Positions 54,105 through 64,000 of a stretch of 64,000 nt of DNA are shown in pieces. Location of the stretch: positions 39,575,957-39,639,956 of the forward strand of contig OX243816.1 of NCBI GenBank assembly GCA_945859605.1, in the 5' to 3' direction. The first letter of the stretch is position 1. Each line of letters starts with the position of its first letter. The notes below the pieces were generated by a model. The model worked only from the letters and a program-made list of their open reading frames with translations, did not search any database and had not been told where the DNA came from. This DNA is from Lumbricus rubellus (taxonomy: Eukaryota; Annelida; Clitellata; Crassiclitellata; Lumbricidae). Both the position numbers and the translations under genes were made by a program.

Positions 54105-57100
54105 TTACAATGTATTTACAGGAATATTTACATGTCCATATGACAAAGATTCAGACGAATTTAGCAAGTAACGCTTGTCATCATATGGCGAAAGTGCGGC
54201 CTTCCTTAGCTCTACAGTGTGCAGTTCGTGCTTTGTGCTTCGTATAGCACAGAATTTGGAACTTGTTGGCTGCTCATTCAATATACATGCGCGATATTCA
54301 GCATGTCTAATGTTCTTTTTTACAAACCCACGTTGAATGCCCTTGGCCGTTTTCTTCTCCTTATTATTGGGTAAAAGTAAACTATACATTTTAGCCCGCA
54401 ACCCGCAAAATTCCAAGACTGCTTGACCATTGCACTCGTCCTTAAATTTTCCAATTACCTTTGCGTTGGTGCGGCTGTGAAGGAAGTGCCCACAGGGATA
54501 GTCAGAAGTATCGTACTCGTTTAAATTTTGCAGCATGTCTTTGTATACGTCGTCTGTTTGTATGTGATAACATAGGCTGTCTGTGTCCGTAAATAGGAGC
54601 TTGCAAGCCTTTCCATAAAGGGGAATTATGTTTTCGTAGTGGAATTCATACATTTTTAGTTTTGATATGTCCAAAATGCACATGCCAGCATAGAGCGGTT
54701 TGTTCAAAAAGACGTTTGAATTTGTTAATTTTATGACAGTCAAATCGTCGTTTATTATAGTGTACGATTCGAAATTTGGACGGGCCACAAATCTTTTCGC
54801 GCGCTTTCCACTCATGACTAATTTGACGTTTATGTGCTTTCTGTTATTTTGCATTGTTTTGCCGTATATAGAATTATTCATCAATTTGAAGAGGTCTTTT
54901 TCGAATGAAGATTTGGCCACCTGCCGTTTGGACGTGTTGAAGTCGATGTATGTTTTCAACCATCGACTTTGCCGAAACTCGAGAATTTTGTTAATTTTGG
55001 TCAATTTCATGCCCATTTTCAGATAGAATTGTAAATTTCGGTAATGTACAACGTATTGGGTCTTTGGCATCAGGTTGGGCACCAACTTTTCAACCCCAGC
55101 ACCAATTTTGCCCGAAATTTTCTGCGAAACGGACTTTGCGTAAGGAGATATCATCTCCGGTCGTATGTGCAGTGTCTCGGGTGCGAGGGGGTAGTCGTTG
55201 TGTGCGCCGTGGAGATGTGAAGGGTACTCCAAGTCCACGTCCAACAAATATCCCAAGTCGTCGTCTGTCTGTTTGGAGTCCAAGTCGAAATTGTCAATTT
55301 CGTCCGTCTCTAAGAATCTAAATTTGCCGGTTGGGAGCGGTTCGGACATTGCATACCCGTACAAGTTGTTACAGTCCAAATACATTATGTAGCTATTTGG
55401 AATGTCAGGATTGTATCCTTGTGCGAGATACGGGTTATTGGACTTTGCGTATCGATTTGAAATCATCGATACGCCGCCTCTCATCCCCCGCTCCACAAAA
55501 AGGTAAATGTCTGGGTCTGTGATTAGTTCCAATTCCACATTGGTCATGCGTAAACACGCGTCGAAGCTAAGCCCGGGGCTGCTGTAATAGTGGAGAGGAT
55601 CTAATTTGTAAAAGTCCAGCGACATAGCACGAAAAGATTCAAACACGTCGGCAAGTAATACTACGTCTGTCTGCAGGTACAAGTCATGATAGTCTTGGAG
55701 CGTCTGCATGTTAAAAGTCTGCCAAACGTTTTGTGCATAGTCGTAGTCGTCTTGGGAAATGTCCTCGTCGGTCAGTTTGCTATAGAAGCAGCCTTTGGGT
55801 GGCAGAGTCCTTTCGGTCATTCTACCGGCCGATGTCATATATTCGTAGGGAAATACCCCCTTACGCAAAAGCAATTTGTAATCGGTCGGAAAAAGCCGAC
55901 GCAAATGGTTGAATTTGGAGTCGTCCTCTTTTGCCAAATTCTTCACCAACACGTCCAAACCACAGTTTAGAAATTGAAGGGAATCCAAAAATCTGATATT
56001 ATTAACTTCAAAAGACAAGTATTTTTCCATATTTGTGGCGATGACTTTAATTTCTTGGCTTGCAAACTCCTTTGTCATATGCTTGAGTATGAGGTGGGAG
56101 TCGTACCCCTTAAGATTGTGAAACACAACTGGAAGAAGGTAATTTGCAGTCTTGCCTTTCTTAGATTTTGTAGGCTTGCGAAACTTCATTTTTAGGTTGC
56201 AAGGAGAACAGAGTGCAGAAACAAAGTTACCAGTCATGTGACAGTGGTGTCGAACTTTGTTTTGAGATGTCAAAGGTGTAGAGCAAGACGGGCATACATT
56301 ACAAGAATCAAAGTCCAGCCTCTGCTGCTGTGTAAGAGGCTTCATTGGCGTGTTTGTGGCAAGTATTTTGTTTATTCGGGTCTGCTCAGATTTTACGTGT
56401 GAAAAGAAGTGCTGCATGACGTCAGGGCCCGAATAGACGTAAGGCTTGTTGTTGTTCAAGTGCGGAAAAGAAGAAACGGTAAAGCAGCAGAACCCGCTAG
56501 GCGTGTGTGTATCAAGAATTTTGGTTGCATTGTCGTTGGAAGTAGAGTCGTTTGGAGCTAAAAACGACTCAAAGTCAGAATATAGGACGTACGGCAGTGG
56601 CATTTCATGCTGTGTATTTGAAAATTGTAATTTAGAATTTTCGGGTGTAGGGTAACGCACAGATTGAAGTCCGTGTTTACCGCATACATCCATGTGTGCA
56701 TGTTTGACTGCAGCAGTTGTAAAGCAACACAAACAGTAAGGACAAGGAAAAATTCTTCCTCCAGTGTGCGAATTTCTTCCCTTCAGAAGGGCAGAAAGGT
56801 TGCGCACAGTGATGTAGTGCCGCTTGTCACCATCGTCAAGCAACAAAAGATTTGCAACATGTTTTCTACCCCTGTGAGCACTGGCATAGAGAGGGGTAAA
56901 GGACTTGTCGTCTGGATTGAAGTACATTACATTGATGCTATAGTCAGGATTCAAGACTTCAAAAAGTGGTATTTGATCAATTCTCATTGGAAAATTTAGG
57001 CCATCAGTTTCAAGCTCTCCCAGGTATCGCTTATAGATACTGACACGCTGAGCATTATCCTTTTGGTGGTGGGAAGATGCAAGCACGCTGTACAAAAAGC

Positions 57101-57432
57101 AGAATTCATCTTCATTTTGAATATTCAGAGTGGCATGTTTTCTGACTATGTATTGAGGTGTGGGAATATAGCTAGATGCACCTACAGGGTCGAAGACGGC
57201 ATTGCAAATTTTAAAGTCAACAACCCCATTTACCGTCCAGCCGGAGCTTTGACTTGTAAAGGTGTCGACAAGTTCGTCGATTCGATGTACCGCCTCTTGT
57301 AGTTGGTCTGCGATCTGCGATGGATGTGTCAGTGTTGCAGGTATCGACTTGAAGTAACCGACCGTCTGCGCTTCTCCGTCTGGCGTGGTTCGCTTGAAGT
57401 CCACATCGACAGCCACGTACCATTTCACCGGC
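54105..57432 (-). CDS. Protein-primed DNA polymerase B, exon 6 (main)
   Basis: Acceptor ...TTTTCTTTAG at 57,433-34; open to TAA at 54,105-54,107 (1,108 codons). Domains in order: a Polinton-type N-terminal region (ASSYIPTPQYIVRKHATLNI), a C2H2-like element (FPCPYCLCCFTTAAVKHAHM), exonuclease motifs (LYSDFESFLAP; HNLKGYDSHLIL; YHDLYLQTDVVLLADVFESF), zinc segment (CNVCPSC...RHHCHMTGN), palm A (MYLDCNNLYGYAM), palm B (KLMNNSIYGKTMQNNRKH) and palm C (LLFTDTDSLCYHI). All catalytic residues are in place. Known: such enzymes copy linear DNA from a terminal protein. Here it is the sole recognisable gene of its element. Closest in look to Polinton PolB, yet clearly distinct from the copy at 27.6-32.8 kb. 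Confidence 0.95.
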
Positions 57433-57696
57433 CTAAAGAAAAGCATAAAAATAACACGCACCCCGTATATACCATGCACGCTGCAAAATGTCCGAATGTT
57501 GCTGTGAAAATTTGTCTATGTACAAACACAGAATTGCTCAAACACTGTACAAAACCAAATATTTATCCAATACAAAATGCAACAGCAGTATTTTTTTTCA
57601 GTACTGTAGGATTTTAGATCAGAATTTTCTAAGTCCAACAAGAATTTATGCCAGAATTTTCTAAGTACAAAATACAAGAGTCAAATTTGTGCTTAC

Positions 57697-58003
57697 CCTT
57701 CATCTCTGAATGTGTCTTCCAGTGTGGCGACGATGCGCGACGATTCCGTCAGCAGCATGTTATGGACGTCGGTTGTCTGCGGCGCTGGAATCGATACATC
57801 TATGAATGTATTTTGAGTTGAAGTGCGAATGGTTGGGTTGGTTTGGTTCTTGAAGCACGTGACACAGAGGTCTTGTCCGGTCCTGAAGAAGCGCGAAGGC
57901 CGGCGGTTCTTACATTGAGGACACTCTCGCCTCAACAAGCAAATTTCGCAGAGACCGTTCGTCAAGCTGACTGCTTTGTACGATCGACAGGAGTCGCATC
58001 GAT
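57697..58003 (-). CDS. Polymerase B gene, exon 5 (zinc ribbons)
   Basis: Acceptor ...TCCTTTAG, donor GTAAGC; enters phase 1, leaves phase 2 (307 nt). Contains four CxxC pairs (CDSC, CEIC, CPQC, CVTC) forming two zinc ribbons, then a linker QNTFIDVSIPAPQ. It joins exon 6 in frame. A zinc-rich N-terminal extension suggests DNA or protein contact. Confidence 0.85.
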
Positions 58004-58290
58004 CTAAAGGACACACACACACACCAAAAAGTGTTCATTAAAGTCTTGCATGCTGTATATTCAATATAATAAAGTCAAAGCCTACTAAAGTTTGCATGCT
58101 GTATATTCAATATACAAAAGTCAAAGTCTCCTAAAGAACGCATGCTGCATATTCTCAATAATAAAGTCATCGGCCGTTAAAGTTCACATCCAGAATACAG
58201 AAAGCACAGTGTTGAATCTTTGAAGAAAGTGCGCATGCGCAGCATGCGCCATGTAAAAGAAGTAAAGGTATCAAGTTTGTAGGAACTTAC

Positions 58291-58446
58291 TTGACGGACC
58301 GGGCTCTGCCGAGGTCTCGCCGGCTCCGCTGGAGCCGGCCGCCGCCGCCGCCGCCGGGCCAGGGTCCCCTTCTCCCGAGCCGCCAGCTTCCACATTGTTG
58401 CGCTTTGCAGCAGGGCCAGTGTCCGCATCTGCCTTTCGTTTCAGTC
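58291..58446 (-). CDS. Polymerase B gene, exon 4 (NLS-like, Ala/Gly-rich)
   Basis: Acceptor ...GTTGTAG, donor GTAAGT; phase 1 to 1 (156 nt). Encodes LKRKADADTGPAAKR, resembling a bipartite nuclear localisation signal, then a glycine/alanine/proline-rich disordered stretch including a GCC trinucleotide run. Confidence 0.78.
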
Positions 58447-58592
58447 CTACAACATAAATTATTCTCCAAAATTATTTGACATGAATAAAATGTTGCAAAA
58501 TAATTTTAGACAAAATTTATAAGTTACAAATATTTTTTTTAAAAAAGATTTCTAAAAGTTTGCAATTGAAATCTGTCAAAGTAAAAACTTAC

Positions 58593-58667
58593 TTAGTTCT
58601 CGAATTCTCGCCTTCAGTTGAGCTTCCTCCTTGAGCAATTGTTCGATGTCTGCATCGAGCTTGTTTG
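58593..58667 (-). CDS. Polymerase B gene, exon 3 (coiled coil)
   Basis: Acceptor ...ATTTTTAG, donor GTAAGT; phase 1 to 1 (75 nt). Encodes DADIEQLLKEEAQLKARIRE, a heptad-like helix. Could mediate dimerisation. Confidence 0.72.
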
Positions 58668-59156
58668 CTAAAAATTGAAATACATAGGGCTTGAGAGTTA
58701 GGAAAATACATGGTACCTAAGACAGTATACAAAGAATAAGAACTTTATTTACCCATTTTGCTGTAGTCGTGTTGGAAAGAGCGCCTTAGATCGTTCAATC
58801 GAAATTTTGTACCATGCGCCAGAATTGCCTTTCTATATCTACTTAATTTTTGTACCAATTAATTTTTGTACTAATTAATTAAAAGTTCTTGCAACCGCCA
58901 AAGTCCACTACTTTTTCCCAAAAATTGTTAAAGTCAAATTCAACTGTTCTGTAGATCTCTTGGAGTCAAGTGCTGATGTGTTTCGATCGTTGTGACACAC
59001 TGGTAGTTATAGGCATGGAACTACTTTTTGTAGTTTCCTACGCGAAAGTAGTTCCACGTAGTAACAATGTTTGCGCGGAAGGATATGGGTGTGGAAGTGA
59101 TGCGGTTCATGTAATACAGAGAAAATGTGTATTCCTCCGCCGATGGGCTCTGTGTC

Positions 59157-59200
59157 AGTGCCAGGCCCAAGCCTGGATAAAAAGGGAGGGCGCGGCTAAT
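59157..59200 (+). repeat. CCCAAGCCTGG retro-element core
   Basis: GTGCCAGGCCCAAGCCTGGA TAAA...GGAGGGCG; the same core appears at 59,692-59,730, 49,687-49,712 and inverted at 7,263-7,300. Confidence 0.6.
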
Positions 59201-59248
59201 AATTCTTGGTACTACACAGTGAGACTAAAATACTGTTACTCGCCTTTG

Positions 59249-59249
<1 letters not shown>

Positions 59250-59282
<33 letters not shown>

Positions 59283-59287
59283 CGTGT

Positions 59288-59382
<95 letters not shown>
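59250..59382. repeat. (GT)n microsatellite in intron 2
   Basis: About 65 GT units with a few CG interruptions near 59,283-59,300. Confidence 0.97.
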
Positions 59383-59383
<1 letters not shown>

Positions 59384-59422
59384 CACAAATAAGTCTAAAA
59401 GTCTAGTGTAAAGGTAACTTAC

Positions 59423-59500
59423 GTGATGACGTAGCCTGTGTTGGATCTGAATCCGTCGCTTCCGTCGCTGGAGCCTCTCGATGTTCGTCATTGTCATGAT
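59423..59500 (-). CDS. Polymerase B gene, exon 2 (acidic)
   Basis: Acceptor ...TCTCTTGCAG, donor GTAAGT; phase 1 to 1 (78 nt). Encodes an acidic, threonine-rich segment (HDNDEHREAPATEATDSDPT). Its frame is fixed by its neighbours. Confidence 0.7.
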
Positions 59501-59963
59501 CTGCAAGAGATAAATGCATTCACAATGTATTCACAATGTATTTGCAATGTAAAAATAGTTCCTATGTACAGATATAAATTTGAATTCTAAGGAAATTCGT
59601 TCGCTTAAGCATAATTTCGCTGTGACACTCATGTAGGCCTAATAATAATATTTTGAGAATGCACAGTCTGAGCCCTCACGAAAGTTTCTCTAAGTGCCAG
59701 ACCCAAGCTTGGATAAAGAAGGAGGGCGACACTAAAAAGACTTGTTACAGCAATGCTAAGAATATAATTTACTGAAATTTATTTTGTTCGCAGCTTCTGT
59801 ACATTAGTTGCTCAGAGCTTGCTAGCATTACTTTTTCCTGCGCAAGTCCCAAGGCTTTAAGAATTAATAGTACAACATTAAGATGTAGTTTGCAGCGTTG
59901 CATCCCAAAATCAGAAATTTAGAAAATAGACACAGCGTTAAAATAGTTTGATGATATTTCTAC

Positions 59964-59973
59964 CTGAATTCAT
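59964..59973 (-). CDS. Polymerase B gene, exon 1 (start codon)
   Basis: Ten coding bases ATGAATTCAG followed by a donor GTAGAA; phase 1 matches exon 2. Exons 1-6 add up to 3,954 nt, exactly 1,317 codons plus stop, with every junction in phase. Such agreement over six exons would be unlikely by chance, but the tiny first exon is the weakest part. Confidence 0.6.
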
Positions 59974-60179
59974 CGTTGTGTTCGCCGCTCGTAGATGCCG
60001 CCACTGCAGATGACCACCGCTCGTAGAAGTTCGTTGATGACCGAAAGATTTGTAGAATTTTGCTGGTGTCTGTAGATCGTCCACGGATGTAGATATCGGA
60101 TGCGTTCATATGTCTAAGCATTAGCTTATTGCCCATTTTATAGGCCCTTGGAGTATTGTTTGTAGGAGCAGGTGCTGGA

Positions 60180-60775
60180 AGGGGGGTTGGATGATATCAG
60201 CGGATTAGTAAGCATCGACAACAAGTTGGGCTGGTTGCTGCTGTCAGACGTTTAGCAGCGCCAGGTGCTGCTTGCGGTGGGGGTGGTGGTGGGTGTGGAA
60301 TGCTGAGGTCATCTCCTTAGTAAGCGTCAGCTGCAAGACAGGGTGGTTGCTGTTGTGGGTGGGGGTGAGATGCTGATGTCATGCGATTAGTAAGCACCAT
60401 CCACTGTATCAAGGCGTGGATGATGACGGCTGGTTAGGCGATGCGATGCATGTCTGGACATGTCGGAGTGTTTGCTGATGTCATGCGGGTAGAAGGCTTC
60501 AGCTGTAGCATGCGGTGGGGGTGGTGGTGGGTGTGAAATGCTGATGTCAGATTCTTAGAAGTCGTCAGGGTCTGGCCGGTGCTGGTGCTGATGTCATGCG
60601 CGCCAGGTGCTGGACGGCATACGCTGATGTCAGATTCTTAGCAGCTGTCGGATGCTGTAGCAAGGGATGGATGATATCATCCGCTTAGTAAGTTCCAGAT
60701 GCTGGCAGATGTTAGCCACAGCTGTCAGATTCTTAGCAGTCGATCGGTGTTGGTCACCGTGGTTGCTGGTGGAGT
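60180..60775. repeat. Degenerate GCTGATGTCATGCG-type repeats
   Basis: Recurrent words CTGATGTCATGCG, CTTAGTAAGC, GGTGCTGG and GGTGGGGGTGGTGG between the start exon and the right TIR; probably the 5' leader/promoter zone of the gene. Confidence 0.6.
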
Positions 60776-60779
60776 TAAG

Positions 60780-61841
60780 ATGCCACATTCCCAATCTCAC
60801 TTCCAATACCACATTCACAGTCCGGTTTTCCAGACCTATATTCCCAGTCCCGCTTCCTGTACCGCATTCCCAAGTCCGCTTCCGGCTCCGGATTCCCGGA
60901 TTCCCGGTTCCGGCACTTCCGGTTCCGCACTTCCGGTTCCCGCGCTTCCGGTTCCCGCACTTCCGGTACCGCATTCCCAGCGCCGCTTCCGGACCCACAT
61001 TCCCAGTCCCGCTTCCGAACCCGCATTCCCAAGTCCGCTTCCGGCTCCGGATTCCCGGATTCCCGGTTCCGGCACTTCCGGTTCTGGCACTTCCGGACCC
61101 CGCGCTTGCGGACCCCGCGGCGGGGAGGGGGCGGGGAGGGGCGGCCCTGTAGCGCTGCTAATTAGGATTAAGTAATTACAATAATTAGCATAATTACCTA
61201 ATTAATATTGAATAATTAATGTAATGACTAATTATAATGACTAATTATAATGACCTAATTAGAATAATGACCTAATTAGTATAATGACCTAATTAGAATA
61301 ATGACCTAATTACCCTAATGAGCTAATTACCCTAATTAAGATGACCTAATTAAGATGACCTAATTAAGATGACCTAGTTAGGGTGACCTTGACCTTTGAC
61401 CTTGACCTTGACCTTGACCTTGATGACGTCACTGGTCACGTGATGATCGTACTAGATCCCTTATTTGACTACTTATAACTTTTGTTGTTTTGGAAATATT
61501 TTGATGAAATCTGACCATCATATGCAGATATGAATTGTTGTTAAGCCTGTAAAATTTCATTACGATATTCTTACTTTTGGCCAAGATATTGGCCAGAATA
61601 ATTAGATTGAATTTTTATTACTTTTTGTTGCGTCGCGTTTTTGAATCGTCAAAAAACGGTGGGTGACCTCCCTAAAAGTGGCATAATTTTTGTTCTGTTT
61701 GAAATATTTTGATGAAATCTGCCATCATGTGTAAATATGAATTGTCTTTAAGACAGTAAAATTTCATTTCGAAATTCTTACTTTTGGTCAAGATATTGGC
61801 AAAAATCTTAGGAGGGGGGTCTTTTTTTTTGGCGCACCCTG
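60780..61841 (-). repeat. Right TIR of the polymerase element
   Basis: Inverse of the left arm: GC-rich CTTCCGGTTCCCGC minisatellite (60,780-61,145), TAATTA array (61,155-61,380), regulatory cluster (61,383-61,442), then two ~180-bp units to the terminus. Lies just upstream of the polymerase start, so it probably holds its promoter. Confidence 0.85.
61383..61442 (-). promoter_or_regulatory. E-box/CRE/TCAAGGTCA cluster in right TIR
   Basis: Inverse of the left cluster: TGACCTTGA tandem units, TGACGTCA at 61,424-61,431 and CACGTG at 61,437-61,442. Confidence 0.6.
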
Positions 61842-61868
61842 TAGAGTTCCTCTACATAGGAAAAAAAA

Positions 61869-61895
61869 TCAGTGGTTTTCAAACTTCTGCTGGCC
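61869..61895. mobile_element. hAT-MITE-like terminus, partial
   Basis: CAGTGGTTTTCAAACTTCTG followed by CTGGCCACG resembles hAT termini; no opposite end seen. Confidence 0.35.
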
Positions 61896-61917
61896 ACGTA
61901 ATCACACTAAGAGTTTC

Positions 61918-62572
61918 CAGATATTTAGAGAATTGAACCTAGAATAGGATTCCAAAATATCATGTAATAAGTTTGAACGGATAGAAAGATATGAATATTT
62001 AAACTTCATCTCTGAAAATTTCAGTTTTCAACAAATCTGTTATGGTGTTCGCTGCAGTTTTGATGCCTGATAATTCTCAATTTTGGTCTTCAGTGGTCCT
62101 GGAGTAACATTTTACGGAATATAAAGTGTGGAGCGTGCATAATGAAAGACCGAGTCTACCAGACAACAATCCATGATATAAACGACCTGAAGCAACGCTT
62201 GTTGGAAGTGTGAGATGGCCAGAGGATAATCGACGATGCTGTTGCCTAATGGCGCCAGCGCCTCAAGGCTTGCGTGCAAGCTGGAGGATGACATTTTGAG
62301 CATCTTATTTAATTAAATAATCAAACCATACTGTTGGGGTCATATTGCTAGTTCAATTATCTACATATCTGGAAAATTTTAGAATGATTGATGATCAGGC
62401 ATTAGAGATTTGAGAAAAAGTTTGACTTACATTTTACTGAATCTGACATAAAATTGCTTGTAAACGGCAATTTCGGCATATGAAGTTTAAAAGATTCATA
62501 TCTTTTTATCCGTTCAACTTTATCTCATGAAATTTTGGAATCATATTCGTGGTCCAATTCTCTAAATATTTG
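61918..62572. repeat. Foldback of ~90-bp inverted arms
   Basis: The left arm (about 61,918-62,010: TATTTAGAGAATTGAACC ... GAACGGATAGAAAGATATGA) is repeated inverted at about 62,475-62,572. Probably a MITE; no gene between. Confidence 0.65.
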
Positions 62573-62656
62573 GAAAATTTTAGCATGATATGTTATCAGG
62601 CAGCAGAGATATATGAAAAACAATTTGGCTTCCTTTTTTTAAATCACGGTGTATAT

Positions 62657-64000
62657 ACAGGGTGGCTCAAAAAAAAATACCCCACCAGCAAAAATGCAAT
62701 ATCTCCGCAACCAATCGAGCTTATTCTATGAAAATAACAGGATTTGTAGAGGAGAGAATTTGCAACAATCCCTGAAAATCTCAATAATGAATCTGCATTA
62801 CTTCAGAAGTTACAGCTGTGCAAAAACAGTTTTTCATTTTTTCGAATTTTCGCAGAATCACTTTCCAATACCTGTGATTTCTTTAAGATTTTTTTGCAAA
62901 TTTCAACACATAAAGTGATGATGATGTCTTATGACCTCACTAAGAGCTGTAAATAAGCTGTTTATGAAGCAATCTGGTAGTATTAGGTGATATTTTATAT
63001 ATTAAGGTCTCAATTTGTGAATCCGTACTGAATGTCATGGGCAAAGTTTCTGCAGATGATAAAGTGGGAACTCGGGCGTTGCGTGATCAGAGGCTGGGGT
63101 ATTGCAAGATCATAGCAGAATACCCAGTGGAAAGTGGAGCCTGAGCACATTGATGGCTATCTGTAGACGTGATTATGTAGCAAAAGTCAGATGTCGAAAG
63201 AGAGACAGAAAGACAGTGGTCGTTTGGTCTGACGGAAAAAAGCGCGATGCTCACGAAATTCGCTTGGTAGTCGCAAAGGTAAAGTTTGCAAAGCACATCA
63301 TGGTTTCGGCGTCAAATCTGCTGGCGTGTGTTACGGCTGCAAGGAAAGACTGCACTTTATCCCATTCAGTTGGCTAAATGTCAAACTTACCGTTGAACTC
63401 TGTTACCCAGACTCATTGAACACTGAAGGCATGTTCTAACATTTGGTTTATTTTCCAGCAGGACGGCCCGCCTGCTTGCTCGCACGGCAGGGTTGATTAT
63501 GATGATGCTATCTTATTGCCATCAGCTGCGGTAAATATATTGGCACAGGTGAATGACCATCAAACTCGCCAGACCTTAACCCTTTTGTTTATTACGACTG
63601 GGAAGCTATGCTGGAACGATGCAAGACATTTCATCCCAAGTTGGAGAACATTGGCTAACTGAAGGAAGTCTTGCTGGTAATGTGGGATCAGTTGCCGGAG
63701 GAGTCGATCAACAAGCCCATACCGAGTTTCACAAAAAGAATTCGAGCTCGTATTAAAGCAGGGAATGTACACTACCATCATACCTTAGCCTACGATAAAC
63801 TGTAAAACGGATTTCTGAGGTGGTAGTGAAAGGTGATATTATTTGACATGGAAATCAACAAATGACGTTAATTTTTCCGCGGAAATTCGAAAAAACGGAA
63901 TTGAAAGTTTAAACAGCTGTAGCTTTTGCAAACATGAACATTTTAAAGTGAAACTTTCAGGGATTGTTGGAAATTCATTCCCCTACAAATTGGGAAATTT
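62657..64000 (+). mobile_element. Tc1/mariner-like element, runs off the window
   Basis: Starts TATACAGGGTGGCTCAAAA at a TA. A long inverted arm is visible: 62,728-62,870 is repeated inverted at about 63,870-64,000 (shared ACAATCCCTGAAA, TACAGCTGT, TTTTTTCGAATTTTCG-like words). The right terminus should lie roughly 70 bp past the window end. A decayed transposase lies between. Confidence 0.75.
63040..63790 (+). pseudogene. Tc1/mariner-like transposase, many frameshifts
   Basis: Pieces in different frames: an upstream frame with KSAMLT and HIMVSASNLLACVTAA (the usual VWSDG...MVWG region), FQQDGPPACS-like residues from CCAGCAGGACGGCCCGCC near 63,458, then the SPDLNPFVYYDWEAMLERCK equivalent near 63,570-63,630 and EESINKPIPSFTKRIRARIK near 63,700. 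These follow the D...D(E) layout of IS630/Tc1/mariner transposases. Stops and frameshifts make it non-functional. Confidence 0.75.

Larger units (their letters stand above)
52442..61841. mobile_element. 9.4-kb DNA-polymerase-B element with long TIRs
   Basis: Ends are CAGGGTGCGCCAAAAAAAA at 52,442 and its inverse at 61,841, each bordered by TA (52,440-41; 61,842-43). The inverted arms are over 1 kb. They are composed of tandem units with the word CAATATCTTGGCCAAAA, a promoter-like cluster, TAATTAGGTCAT arrays and a CGGAAGTGCGGGAACC minisatellite. Between them is one six-exon polymerase gene on the minus strand. No integrase, capsid, ATPase or transposase was found. The TA borders and CAGGGTG ends resemble Tc1/mariner elements, not Polintons. 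I do not recognise a described family with this content. Confidence 0.8.

Noticed and set aside
52442..61841. Treating the PolB element as a second ordinary Polinton
   Set aside because: No AG-type termini, no 6-bp duplication, and no integrase, capsid, ATPase or protease; arms and TA context are of another type.
62112..62303. Minus-strand open frame as an upstream exon of the CUB gene
   Set aside because: Lies inside a foldback repeat, with no cysteine or CUB pattern and no matching splice phase.

Overview
This is eukaryotic, animal DNA. It shows GT-AG introns, long microsatellites, non-LTR retrotransposon fragments, hAT, piggyBac and Tc1/mariner elements, and a host gene encoding CUB domains. 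The palindromic word TAGGCCTA recurs in non-coding DNA. A marine invertebrate, perhaps a deuterostome, would fit, but the species cannot be fixed from this sequence.

Host gene (minus strand, 51,571 down to 7,361). Twelve exons whose phases all agree encode a type I membrane protein: five CUB domains, each split over two exons, then a short cysteine-rich stalk exon and an exon with a transmembrane helix and a basic tail. The 5' end lies beyond the CUB exon at 51,363-51,571 and the last exon was not found. Nearly everything else in the window sits in the introns, upstream or downstream of this gene.

Polinton/Maverick (22,661-42,115). It is bounded by ~360-bp inverted repeats starting AG and by a perfect 6-bp target duplication (GGAGTC), and it fills one 21.6-kb intron. 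It carries two fibre-like genes with a shared stem and different heads (C1q-like, discoidin-like), an adenain-like protease, an HNH-type zinc protein, protein-primed DNA polymerase B, a SAP-domain protein, major capsid protein, several minor virion proteins, a penton-like protein, packaging ATPase, a zinc/phospholipase A2 protein, an integrase with chromodomain, and an unrecognised gene. Most genes point left; the PLA2 and integrase genes point right from a shared palindromic start region. The copy is decayed: several single in-frame stops, frameshifts, an 8-bp-TSD hAT insertion inside the polymerase, and a retrotransposon inside one fibre gene.

Second polymerase element (52,442-61,841). A 9.4-kb unit with >1-kb inverted termini flanked by TA. 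Its only recognisable gene is an apparently intact, six-exon protein-primed DNA polymerase B. No capsid, ATPase, protease or integrase is visible. Its ends (CAGGGTG...) resemble those of a Tc1/mariner-like element just to its right (62,657 to beyond the window), not Polinton ends. Each terminus carries a promoter-like cluster (CACGTG, TGACGTCA, tandem TCAAGGTCA, TAATTA array). This is the best candidate for an undescribed system here.

Other mobile DNA: a hAT-like MITE inserted in a TATG microsatellite (115-945); two copies of one hAT family with perfect 8-bp TSDs (3,176-4,017 and 42,719-43,500); a piggyBac-like MITE (12,840-13,690); a tRNA-type SINE near 15.05-15.34 kb; CR1/L2-like LINE copies (4.9-5.6, 16.75-19.34, 23.16-24.64 kb); and a nested hAT complex (45,180-50,724) containing another hAT unit filled with a ~117-bp satellite.
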